In this document: positions 1 to 6,290 of the stretch, piece by piece
Position numbering within the stretch: the stretch's first letter is position 1
Layout: every line of letters begins with the position of its first letter
Assembly (NCBI GenBank): GCA_038117265.1
Contig: JAYOFO010000099.1
Location: 1-7,930 of the forward strand
Reading direction: 5' to 3'
Source of the DNA: JAYPUG01 sp038117265
GTDB taxonomy: Bacteria > Pseudomonadota > Alphaproteobacteria > UBA6615
Length of the DNA: 7,930 bases
The notes under the pieces: generated by a model
Databases searched by the model: none
Seen by the model: only the letters and a program-made list of their open reading frames with translations
Told to the model about the DNA's origin: nothing
Made by a program: the position numbers and the translations under genes

Positions 1-98
1 GGATGACCCACGGGCTGGGGATGCTGCCGAACGAGGAGTATTTCGGCATGAACCGCCTGCCGGACCCGGGCCTGCACGACAAGAAGGCGGCCGAGTAG
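1..98 (+). CDS. C-terminal end of an unidentified protein (5' truncated)
   Basis: An open frame enters from the left edge and stops at a TAG at 96-98. The visible 31 residues include MLPNEEYFGMNRLPD and end in GLHDKKAAE. The segment reads like a genuine protein tail: mixed composition, a conserved-looking NEEYFGMNR stretch, then a charged Lys-rich end. The codons are GC-rich at third positions, like the rest of the window. I do not recognise the family, and the ATG at position 3 is more likely internal than a start. The gene is convergent with the RNA methyltransferase at 292-1599. Its last ten codons and stop lie inside the first copy of a 95-bp tandem repeat, so part of its 3' end is repeated downstream. 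The later copies are noncoding because 95 is not a multiple of three. Confidence 0.6.
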   Translation, partial: MTHGLGMLPNEEYFGMNRLPDPGLHDKKAAE

Positions 99-113
99 CG
101 CGACCGAAGCGCG

Positions 114-165
114 CCCGGGCCCGGATCTTATCCGCCATAGCGCAAAGCGCGAAGGCGGGCCCGGG
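114..165. other. Inverted repeats / nested stem-loop in repeat copy 1 (possible bidirectional terminator)
   Basis: The arms CCCGGGCCCG (114-123) and CGGGCCCGGG (156-165) are perfect 10-bp inverted repeats. An alternative structure lies between them: CCGCC (132-136) with GGCGG (154-158), enclosing GCGC (140-143) and GCGC (147-150) around an AAA loop. The two foldings compete because they share 156-158. A small stem GCGCG (98-102) / CGCGC (110-114) also follows the TAG directly. There is no T-run on either strand, so this is not a textbook intrinsic terminator. Its place between convergent genes fits transcript-end structures for both, but that role is inferred. Confidence 0.4.
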
Positions 166-219
166 TCTGCACGACAAGAAGGCGGCCGAGTAGCGCGACC
201 GAAGCGCGCCCGGGCCCGG

Positions 220-253
220 TTCTTGTCCGCCATAGCGCGAAGCGCGAAGGCGG
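220..253. other. Second stem-loop copy, with alternative long-range pairing
   Basis: This is the copy-2 equivalent of the nested hairpin: CCGCC (227-231) with GGCGG (249-253), and GCGC (235-238) with GCGC (242-245) around a GAA loop. The preceding TTCTTGTC (220-227) is perfectly complementary to GACAAGAA at 173-180 and also at 268-275. It could therefore pair backward into copy 2 or forward into copy 3, but not both. In copy 1 the matching bases read ATCTTATC, which spoils both pairings. Any termination or RNA-stability role is inferred. Confidence 0.35.
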
Positions 254-291
254 GCCCGGGTCTGCACGACAAGAAGGCGGCCGAGTAGCGC

Positions 292-1599
292 CTACGCCCG
301 CGAGAACACCCCGACCAGCTCGACATGCCCCGACCAGACGAACTGGTCGACGGGGGTGACGGCCTCCAGCGCATAGCCGCCGGCGGCGAGGATCGCGGCG
401 TCGCGCGCGAAGGTCGCGGGATTGCACGACACCGCAACGACGCGCGCCACGTTCGAGGCGGCCAGGGTTTCGGCCTGGGCCGCCGCGCCGGCGCGCGGCG
501 GGTCGAACACCACGCAATCGAAGCGCTTCAGATCGTCGGCGAGCAGCGGCCGCCTGGCGAGATCGCGCACCTCGGTGGTGACATTGCCGCCGAACCCGGC
601 GGTGCCGGCCGCACGCGCCAGCGCCGCGACGGAGGGCGCGTCGCCGTCGATCGCCGTAACGTTCGCGCCACCCTTCGCCAGTGGCAGCGCGAACGTGCCC
701 ACGCCGCAGTAGAGATCGGCAATGCGTCCACCCTTCCCAAGCTGGCCTGCCCCACCCAGGACCAGCCCGGCCAGCGCCGCCTCGGCCTCCGCGCTCGCCT
801 GCAGGAAGGCACCCGGCGGCAGCGCCACCGGCACGCTCGAGACCGTGAGCACCGGCGTCTCGCGCAGCGCCACCGGCTCGACCTCGCCGTCCGCCCGCCA
901 TGAGATGCGGGCGATGCCGGCGGCCTCGGCGAAGCCGGCGAGCGCCATCGCCGCGTCGGCGTTGGGCCGGTGGCCGGCGGAGATCAGCAGGTCGGCGCCG
1001 TTGTCGGCGAGGGTCACAGCCGCATCCCAGCGCGCGCCGGGCGGCACCAGCCCGGCGAACAGATCGCGGAGCGCCGGCACCAGCGCGGCCAGTTCGGGCC
1101 GCAGGATGCGGCAGTCGGTGATCTCGACCACCCGGCCGCTCGCGCGTGCGTGGAAGCCGAAGAAGGTGTGCGAGCCCTTGCTTCGTGGCCGGAACGCCGC
1201 GAACCCCGCGCGCCGGCGCCCGTCGGGCGCGGTGCGGACCAGCGGGGTGACCACGGACGGATCCAGCCCGACGCGTTCCAGTGACGAGGCGACCAGCCCC
1301 CGCTTCCAGGCCGCGTAGGCCCCGTCGGCGAGATGCTGCACCGAACAGCCCCCGCACGTCCCGTCCCCGGCGCCGAAGTGCGGGCAGGGCGGTGCGACCC
1401 GGTCGGGCGAGGCCGTGACGATCTCGCGCAGGGTCGCGACGAACCCCTCGCCGCGCTTGCCGCCGGTCGTCACCCGCACGCTCTCGCCCGGCAGCGCGCC
1501 AGCCACATAAAGGCGCCCGGCCCGGCTGTTGGCGATGCCGTCGCCGCGCGGGCCAAGCGACGCGATCTCGACGGACAGGTCCTGGGAGCGATCAGCCAT
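292..1599 (-). CDS. TrmA/RlmD-family 5-methyluridine RNA methyltransferase with Fe-S motif
   Basis: This is a probable SAM-dependent methyltransferase that makes 5-methyluridine in 23S rRNA (RlmD-like). Numbering from the ATG at 1599 gives 435 residues, a normal family length. An N-terminal TRAM-like domain (about 5-65) precedes cysteines C72, C82, C85 and C163, the expected [4Fe-4S] ligands. The conserved Gln of the family is in PGAFLQAS (about 267). The SAM loop DLYCGVGTF is at 295-303 and DPPRAG at 366-371. The catalytic Cys is C392 in SCNP, and the general-base Glu is E427 in GHVEL. All key residues are present. An upstream in-frame ATG at 1623 would add eight residues. The ATG at 1599 is preferred because GAGGG lies 8 nt before it (1608-1612), and it overlaps the tlyA stop by 8 bp, which suggests translational coupling. 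The exact target uridine cannot be assigned; RlmD, RlmC or a TrmA-like enzyme are possible. Confidence 0.93.
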   Translation of the reverse strand: MADRSQDLSVEIASLGPRGDGIANSRAGRLYVAGALPGESVRVTTGGKRGEGFVATLREIVTASPDRVAPPCPHFGAGDGTCGGCSVQHLADGAYAAWKRGLVASSLERVGLDPSVVTPLVRTAPDGRRRAGFAAFRPRSKGSHTFFGFHARASGRVVEITDCRILRPELAALVPALRDLFAGLVPPGARWDAAVTLADNGADLLISAGHRPNADAAMALAGFAEAAGIARISWRADGEVEPVALRETPVLTVSSVPVALPPGAFLQASAEAEAALAGLVLGGAGQLGKGGRIADLYCGVGTFALPLAKGGANVTAIDGDAPSVAALARAAGTAGFGGNVTTEVRDLARRPLLADDLKRFDCVVFDPPRAGAAAQAETLAASNVARVVAVSCNPATFARDAAILAAGGYALEAVTPVDQFVWSGHVELVGVFSRA

Positions 1600-2365
1600 C
1601 GCCGCCGCCCTCGAATGCACCATCGAATATCGCCGCGATCAGGAACTCCTTGTTGCCCTCGGGCCCGGTGATCGGGCTCGCGGTCAGACCGATGACGCGC
1701 CAGCCGGGCAGCCCACCGAGCCAGGCGCGGATGCGCTGACAGACCGCGTCGTGCAGCGCGGGATCGCGCACCACCCCCTTCTTGCCGACCTCGTCGCGCC
1801 CGACCTCGAACTGCGGCTTTATCAGCGCCACCAGCCGCGCGCCCGGCGCGGCCAGCGCCATCGCCGCCGGAAGCACGGTCTCGAGCCCGATGAAGCTCGC
1901 GTCGCAGACGACGATGTCGGCCGGCTCGGGCACCTGATCGGCCGTGAGATGCCGCGCGTTGGTCTTCTCCAGCACCACCACCCGTTCGTCGCCGCGGAGC
2001 TTCCAGGCGAGCTGGCCGTGGCCCACATCGACGGCATAGACCCGCTGAGCGCCGCGCGACAGCAGCACATCGGTGAAGCCGCCGGTGGACGCACCGACAT
2101 CGATCGCCACCGCGCCCGTCACATCGATGGCGAATTCATCGAGCGCGTGGTCGAGCTTGAGCCCGCCGCGGCTGACCCAGGGTTGGTCCTGGCCGCGTAC
2201 CTCCAGAGGCGCGCCGTCGGGGATGGCGTCCCCCGCCTTGGCGACCCGACGCTCGCCCGAGAACACCAGCCCGGCGAGGATCAGCGCCTGGGCGCGTGTC
2301 CGGCTGTCGGCCAGGCCGCGGTCGACCAGCGCCACGTCGGCGCGCGTTTTGGGGTTCTTCGCCAC
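1592..2365 (-). CDS. tlyA: TlyA-family rRNA 2'-O-methyltransferase (S4 + FtsJ domains)
   Basis: TlyA proteins 2'-O-methylate cytidines in rRNA (16S C1409 and, in some species, 23S C1920) using SAM. Older annotations call them hemolysins. The 257-residue product is typical in length. An S4 RNA-binding domain occupies about 8-66, followed by the linker WVSRGGLKL (63-71) and a Rossmann FtsJ-like domain with SAM loop AIDVGASTGGFTD (87-99). A K-D-K-E tetrad of the FtsJ/TlyA fold is visible as K70, D155 (CDASF), K183 (IKPQFE) and E240 (GNKEF), so the enzyme looks intact. The start is GTG at 2365, which places the S4 domain correctly. It lacks a clear Shine-Dalgarno sequence and is preceded by a hairpin. 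The stop overlaps the next gene by 8 bp. The gene lies 25 bp behind hyuB. Its usual alphaproteobacterial neighbour dxs is absent here. Confidence 0.95.
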   Translation of the reverse strand: MAKNPKTRADVALVDRGLADSRTRAQALILAGLVFSGERRVAKAGDAIPDGAPLEVRGQDQPWVSRGGLKLDHALDEFAIDVTGAVAIDVGASTGGFTDVLLSRGAQRVYAVDVGHGQLAWKLRGDERVVVLEKTNARHLTADQVPEPADIVVCDASFIGLETVLPAAMALAAPGARLVALIKPQFEVGRDEVGKKGVVRDPALHDAVCQRIRAWLGGLPGWRVIGLTASPITGPEGNKEFLIAAIFDGAFEGGGDG

Positions 2366-2389
2366 GCGCCGGAGATAGCACGGCGGCGC
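2366..2389 (-). promoter_or_regulatory. Hairpin filling the hyuB-tlyA gap, directly before the tlyA GTG
   Basis: The 25-bp gap is almost entirely a 6-bp perfect inverted repeat, GCGCCG (2366-2371) and CGGCGC (2384-2389), with a 12-nt loop. On the minus-strand mRNA the 3' arm abuts the GTG start of tlyA. No purine-rich Shine-Dalgarno is visible, and no T-run follows that would make it a terminator. It could limit tlyA translation or simply reflect high GC. The pairing is seen; the function is inferred. Confidence 0.35.
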
Positions 2390-2390
2390 G

Positions 2391-4208
2391 TTAGTTGCGC
2401 AACTTCTCCGTCTCCACCCAATCGATCTCCAGATCGCCGGTCAGCGCCACGCCGTACTCGGCGCGCGCCGCCTCGCGAGACACATATCCGTCGATCACAT
2501 CGTCGCGCACCCGCTCGGGCGCGCGTTCGAAGGGCGGGCCATAGCCGCCGCCGCCGTCGGCTAGATAGAGGATCTCGTCGCCGGCCCCGAACTCGCCGCG
2601 ATACATGCCGGCGTGCTTTTGCGTCGGGTCGGTGTTGCCCCACACGTCGTCATTGTCGGAGTAGACGATGATGTCGCGCGCCCAGCGTTCGGCCCAGTCG
2701 GGATCGTCGGGGTTGGGCTTGAGGATCGAGACGTTGAGCGGCCCCGGCTTGCCGCCGGCGACGCCCCAGCCCGGCGTGCGCGACTTCTTGAGGATCGTCA
2801 GCGCCCCGAACCCGTCGAGAAAGCGGAAGTTGCGCACGGTGCCCAGCCCGCCGCGGTTGCGCCCGGGCCCGCCAGAATCCTGCCGCAGCCGGGATTCCGT
2901 CACCAGCACCGGCAGGCGCGATTCCAGCACCTCGACCGGCACATTCTTAAGGGTGCATTGCGAGATGTGATGGATGGCGTTCATGCCGTCGCTGTCGACG
3001 CGCGCGCCCCAGCCGATGCCGGCGTTGGTCTGGTGCCAGATCTGCCGCTTTGTGTAGGGCTCGACCCCGTAGAAGCCGGGATCGCCCAGGTCGCCGCCCG
3101 AGCCGGCGGGGATGCGTTCGGGCAACGCCTTGGAGACGGCCTGGTAGATCGTCTCCATGCCCACCACGCTCGCCCAGATGGTGAACACCGGCGAGGGATA
3201 GACCGCGTGGAACAGATTGCCCTCGGGCGCCACCACCCTGAGCGGGCGGAACTGGCCGCCGTTGGTCGGCTCGTCGGGCGTCGTCAGCGACTTGAAGACG
3301 ATGCGCGACATCGAGTGGGTCATGCCGATCGCCAGGTTGATCGGCCCGCGCACCTTCTCGTCGGAGCCTGACATGTCGATGGTGATCGAATCCTCGTCGA
3401 TGGTGACGGCGGCGTGGACGCGGACCAGCCGGTCCAGCTCGACCCCGTCATTGTCCATCCAGTTCTCCGCCTCCCAGGTGCCCTTGGGCAGCTCGCGGAT
3501 GGCGGCGCGTGCCTGCTCCTCGCCGACGTCGAGGAGGCGCTCGACGGCGGCCTCGACGGTCGCCTTGCCGTACTTGGCATAGAGCTCCTCGATGCGCTCG
3601 CAGCCGACCCGGATCGAGGCGACCTCGGCGTTCATGTCGCCCATGATGGTGACCGGTGCGCGCGAGTTCGCCTTCATGATCGCCAGCACCGTCTCGTTCG
3701 GCACGCCGCGCTCGAACAGCTTGATCCCCGGGATCATCAGCCCTTCCTGGTGGATCGAGGTGGAATCGAGGATGTAGCCGGGATCCTTGCCGCCGATGTC
3801 GGTCCAGTGGGCGCGCACGCAGGCATAGGCGACCAGCTCGCCCTCGTGGAACGCGCCGCGCACCAGGATGCCGTCGTTGGTGTGGGCGCCGGTGACGTAG
3901 GGAACGTTCATCATCACCACATCGCCGGGCTGCATGTCGTCGAAGCAGCCCATCTCGGCGCATTTGCGCATGGCGTAGTCGTTGGCGCCCAGGAACACCG
4001 GCAGACCGGTGGAATCGGCGAGCAGCCGCAGCTCCCGGTCGAACAGCGACAGGCCGAAATCGTTGATCTCGTAGATGATCGTCGAATAGGCGGTGCGCAC
4101 CAGGGTGCGTTCCATCTCGCGGGCCGCCGAGACCATGTAGTGGCGGATGACCTCGGTGGTGGCGGCGTCGACCGCCGTCTCTCCTGAATGCTGGGCTTCG
4201 GTGTTCAT
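2391..4208 (-). CDS. hyuB: Hydantoinase B / oxoprolinase-type subunit (HyuB family)
   Basis: HyuB is one of two subunits of ATP-dependent enzymes that hydrolyse cyclic amides (hydantoins, 5-oxoproline, lactams). Related proteins are the alpha subunits of acetone and acetophenone carboxylases. The 605-residue product is full length. Family motifs appear in order: ERTLVRTAYSTIIYE (33-47), HTND (109-112), HWTDIGG (134-140), QEGLMIPG (154-161), DMSGSD (278-283), RQDSGGPGRNRGGLG (442-456), GGKPG (485-489) and a C-terminal DGGGGYGPPFER (551-562). H109, D112 and H134 have the 3- and 25-residue spacing of the metal-binding His-Asp-His set known from acetone carboxylase, so a metal site is likely. The protein is probably cytoplasmic; no signal peptide is seen. 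The ATG overlaps the hyuA stop as ATGA (4205-4208), with GGAGG (4216-4220) 7 nt upstream, so the two subunits should be made together. The substrate is not determinable. Confidence 0.93.
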   Translation of the reverse strand: MNTEAQHSGETAVDAATTEVIRHYMVSAAREMERTLVRTAYSTIIYEINDFGLSLFDRELRLLADSTGLPVFLGANDYAMRKCAEMGCFDDMQPGDVVMMNVPYVTGAHTNDGILVRGAFHEGELVAYACVRAHWTDIGGKDPGYILDSTSIHQEGLMIPGIKLFERGVPNETVLAIMKANSRAPVTIMGDMNAEVASIRVGCERIEELYAKYGKATVEAAVERLLDVGEEQARAAIRELPKGTWEAENWMDNDGVELDRLVRVHAAVTIDEDSITIDMSGSDEKVRGPINLAIGMTHSMSRIVFKSLTTPDEPTNGGQFRPLRVVAPEGNLFHAVYPSPVFTIWASVVGMETIYQAVSKALPERIPAGSGGDLGDPGFYGVEPYTKRQIWHQTNAGIGWGARVDSDGMNAIHHISQCTLKNVPVEVLESRLPVLVTESRLRQDSGGPGRNRGGLGTVRNFRFLDGFGALTILKKSRTPGWGVAGGKPGPLNVSILKPNPDDPDWAERWARDIIVYSDNDDVWGNTDPTQKHAGMYRGEFGAGDEILYLADGGGGYGPPFERAPERVRDDVIDGYVSREAARAEYGVALTGDLEIDWVETEKLRN

Positions 4209-6262
4209 CGGGCGTCCTCCCCCGAAATCGATTTTGACGTTATGACGACCTGGCCGAACCGGTCGATCGTCGCGCTCTGGTCGGAGAAGTAGACGATTGT
4301 GGTCGTCGCCTCCTCGATCACGGCGGGGCCGGGCAGCACGTCGCCGGCCATCAGGGTCGTGCGGTCGTAGATCGCGAAGTCCGCCGTCCCGCCCGTCGCA
4401 AAGCAGTAGGCAGAGCGCATCGCGCGCGGCGACGCGCCCTCGCCTTTCGGACGGGCGGCCACCTCGGCCAGCGACGGCTTGGATTCCCGGCCGATGCCGC
4501 GCACCCGAAGGTTCACCACCTGCACCGGGTCGGCCATGGCGTGGCCGTAGCGCCGCCGGTGGGCGTCGTCATAGCGCTGCCGGATCTCGTCGAGCGAGGC
4601 CGCGCCGTCGATCGAGACCTCCAGCGAGTGCTCCTGGCCGAAATAGCGCAGCTCGGCGGCGTGCTCGAACAGCTGGGTCCCGGCCGGGAAGCCTGCCGCG
4701 TCGAGGTCGGCCCGCGCCAGCGCCGCCAGCTCGGCGGCGGATGCGGTGAGGCTCTCCATGTCGAGATCGTCCATCAGGGTCAGCACCGTCCGGGCGTATT
4801 CCTGGACGATGTCGGTCATCAGCATGCCCCAGGCCGAGAACACCGACGAGGCGTTGGGCACGATCACCTCGCGCACCCCCATCTCGCGGCCGACCAGCGG
4901 CACGAACATGCCGCCCGCCCCGCCGAAGGCGAGCATCGAGAACTCGCGCGGGTCGAGCCCCGCCTCGACCGTGATCTCGCGCACCGCGCTGACGGTCTTG
5001 GCCAGCAGCACCTCGTAGATGCCGCGGCACGCCGCCGTCACGTCGAGGCCCAGCGGGTCGGCGACATGGGCGCGCACGGCGGCCTCGGCGCCGGCGGCGT
5101 CCAGGGTCATCTCGCCGCCCAGGAACCGCTCGGGGTCGAGATAGCCCATGGTGAGCACGGCGTCGGTGAAGGCCGGCTCAGTCCCGCCCTTGCCGTAGCA
5201 GACCGGGCCCGGCACCGCGCCCGCCGACTGCGGCCCGACGCGCAGCAGCCCGTTCTCGGCCCGGGCCAGCGAGCCGCCGCCCGCCCCGATGGTCGAGATG
5301 TCGTAGGTCGGGATCATCAGCGGGATCCCCTCCAGCGAGGCCTCGTATTTCAGCGCCGGCTGGCCGTTGTGGACGACGCAGGCGTCGGTCGAGGTGCCGC
5401 CCATGTCGACGGCGATCAGGTCGGGCCGGCCGGTCAGCTCCGACAGGGCGACGGTGCCGATCAGCCCGCCGGCGGGCCCGGAGAAGATGGTGTGGACCGG
5501 CGTGTCGGCGGATTCGTGCGCCCGCAGCGCGCCGCCGCCCGACCGGGTGATGTAGAACGCCCCGTCGAAGCCCGCGCCGGACAGGTTCTCCTCCAGCCCG
5601 GCGATGTAGGTGCGGAAGATCGGCTTCACATAGGCGTTCACCACCGTCGTCGCCGTGCGCTCGTACTCGCGGTATTCGCGCACGATGTCGGCCGAGACCG
5701 AGACGGCCACGTCGGGAAACATCTCCGCCACAATGTCGCGGGCGCGCAGCTCGTGGGCCGGGTTGCGGTAGGCGTGCAGGAAGCAGATGGCGATCGAGGT
5801 GCGGCCCTGTTCCTCGACCAGCTTGCGTGCGGCCGCGCGCACCGCCGTCTCGTCCAGCGGCGCCAGCTCCTCGCCCTGCGCGCTCATGCGGCCGGGCACG
5901 CCGAGCCGGTGGCGCTTGCGCACCAGCACGGGCGGGTCGTCATAGACCAGCTGGTACATCTTCTCGCGCGGGCGGTGATAGCGCCCGGTCTCGAACACGT
6001 CCTCGAACCCGGCATTGGTGATGATGCCGGTCTCGGCCCCCTTGCGCTCGAGCACGGTGTTGAGGCCCAGGGTCGTGCCGTGGACGAAGGTCTCGACGTC
6101 GGACAGGGCCACGCCCAGCCGGCCGATCGCGCCGAGCACGCCCCGCGCGGCGTTGTCGGGGGTGGTGAAGTCCTTCTCCAGGCGCAGCGCGCCCGTCTCG
6201 GTGTCGAACACGATCGCGTCGACGAAGGTGCCGCCGATATCCACGGCCAGGCGTTGGGCCAT
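4205..6262 (-). CDS. hyuA: Hydantoinase A / oxoprolinase-type ATP-dependent subunit (HyuA family)
   Basis: HyuA binds and uses ATP to activate the substrate in hydantoinase, oxoprolinase and ketone-carboxylase complexes and works with HyuB. The 685-residue product has the actin/hexokinase-like (ASKHA) layout. Motifs are the N-terminal phosphate loop DIGGTF (8-13), HGTT (61-64), GPAGG (262-266), the second phosphate loop DMGGTSTD (286-293), GAGGGS (326-331), GPVCYG (352-357), FGGAGG (446-451), then the C-terminal RYFGQEHSLEV (539-549) and GPAVIEE (645-651). No key motif is missing. The ATG at 6262 is chosen because it puts the phosphate loop eight residues in, as in relatives, and has GGGAG (6273-6277) 10 nt upstream. 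An in-frame TTG at 6286 adds eight residues but has no ribosome site. It lies 28 bp after the hydrolase gene and overlaps hyuB by 4 bp. Whether the enzyme hydrolyses a ring or carboxylates a ketone is open. Confidence 0.93.
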   Translation of the reverse strand: MAQRLAVDIGGTFVDAIVFDTETGALRLEKDFTTPDNAARGVLGAIGRLGVALSDVETFVHGTTLGLNTVLERKGAETGIITNAGFEDVFETGRYHRPREKMYQLVYDDPPVLVRKRHRLGVPGRMSAQGEELAPLDETAVRAAARKLVEEQGRTSIAICFLHAYRNPAHELRARDIVAEMFPDVAVSVSADIVREYREYERTATTVVNAYVKPIFRTYIAGLEENLSGAGFDGAFYITRSGGGALRAHESADTPVHTIFSGPAGGLIGTVALSELTGRPDLIAVDMGGTSTDACVVHNGQPALKYEASLEGIPLMIPTYDISTIGAGGGSLARAENGLLRVGPQSAGAVPGPVCYGKGGTEPAFTDAVLTMGYLDPERFLGGEMTLDAAGAEAAVRAHVADPLGLDVTAACRGIYEVLLAKTVSAVREITVEAGLDPREFSMLAFGGAGGMFVPLVGREMGVREVIVPNASSVFSAWGMLMTDIVQEYARTVLTLMDDLDMESLTASAAELAALARADLDAAGFPAGTQLFEHAAELRYFGQEHSLEVSIDGAASLDEIRQRYDDAHRRRYGHAMADPVQVVNLRVRGIGRESKPSLAEVAARPKGEGASPRAMRSAYCFATGGTADFAIYDRTTLMAGDVLPGPAVIEEATTTIVYFSDQSATIDRFGQVVITSKSISGEDAR

Positions 6263-6290
6263 TGTCAGGTCACTCCCATTCGTCAAACAG

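Larger units (their letters stand above)
65..291. repeat. 95-bp direct tandem repeat, 2.4 copies, in a convergent intergenic region
   Basis: Copy 1 is 65-159, copy 2 is 160-254 and a partial copy 3 is 255-291. Copies 1 and 2 align without gaps with four substitutions (71/166 c/t, 125/220 a/t, 130/225 a/g, 144/239 a/g). Copy 3 matches copy 2 over all 37 bases. Each unit starts with CCCGGG, includes the last ten codons and TAG of the upstream gene, then a CG-rich noncoding part. The array stops one base before the stop codon of the convergent RNA methyltransferase (292-294). It therefore fills the whole space between the two stops and extends into the upstream gene. The near identity suggests a recent duplication, by slippage or unequal recombination, but the cause cannot be read from the sequence. 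Confidence 0.95.

Noticed and set aside
160..291. Repeat copies 2 and 3 as extra coding sequence for the left-hand gene
   Set aside because: The gene stops at 96-98 in copy 1, and the 95-bp period shifts the frame in each later copy, so they cannot extend the protein.
65..291. CRISPR array
   Set aside because: The repeats are directly contiguous 95-bp units without unique spacers. This is a tandem duplication.
128..1357. Minus-strand open frame of 409 codons overlapping the RNA methyltransferase
   Set aside because: It is a frame-shifted shadow of the methyltransferase gene, dominated by Arg, Gly and Ala, and its end falls within the tandem repeat.
2394..2403. Palindrome GTTGCGCAAC at the 3' end of hyuB
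   Set aside because: It lies in the final coding residues, is short, and has no second copy or positional reason to be a regulatory site.
1529..2671. Plus-strand open frame of 380 codons across tlyA
   Set aside because: It runs antisense to tlyA and the end of hyuB with low-complexity composition. TlyA is unmistakable on the other strand.
6263..6286. TTG start for hyuA giving an eight-residue extension
   Set aside because: There is no ribosome site before the TTG. The ATG at 6262 has GGGAG upstream and gives the expected short lead before the DIGGTF loop.
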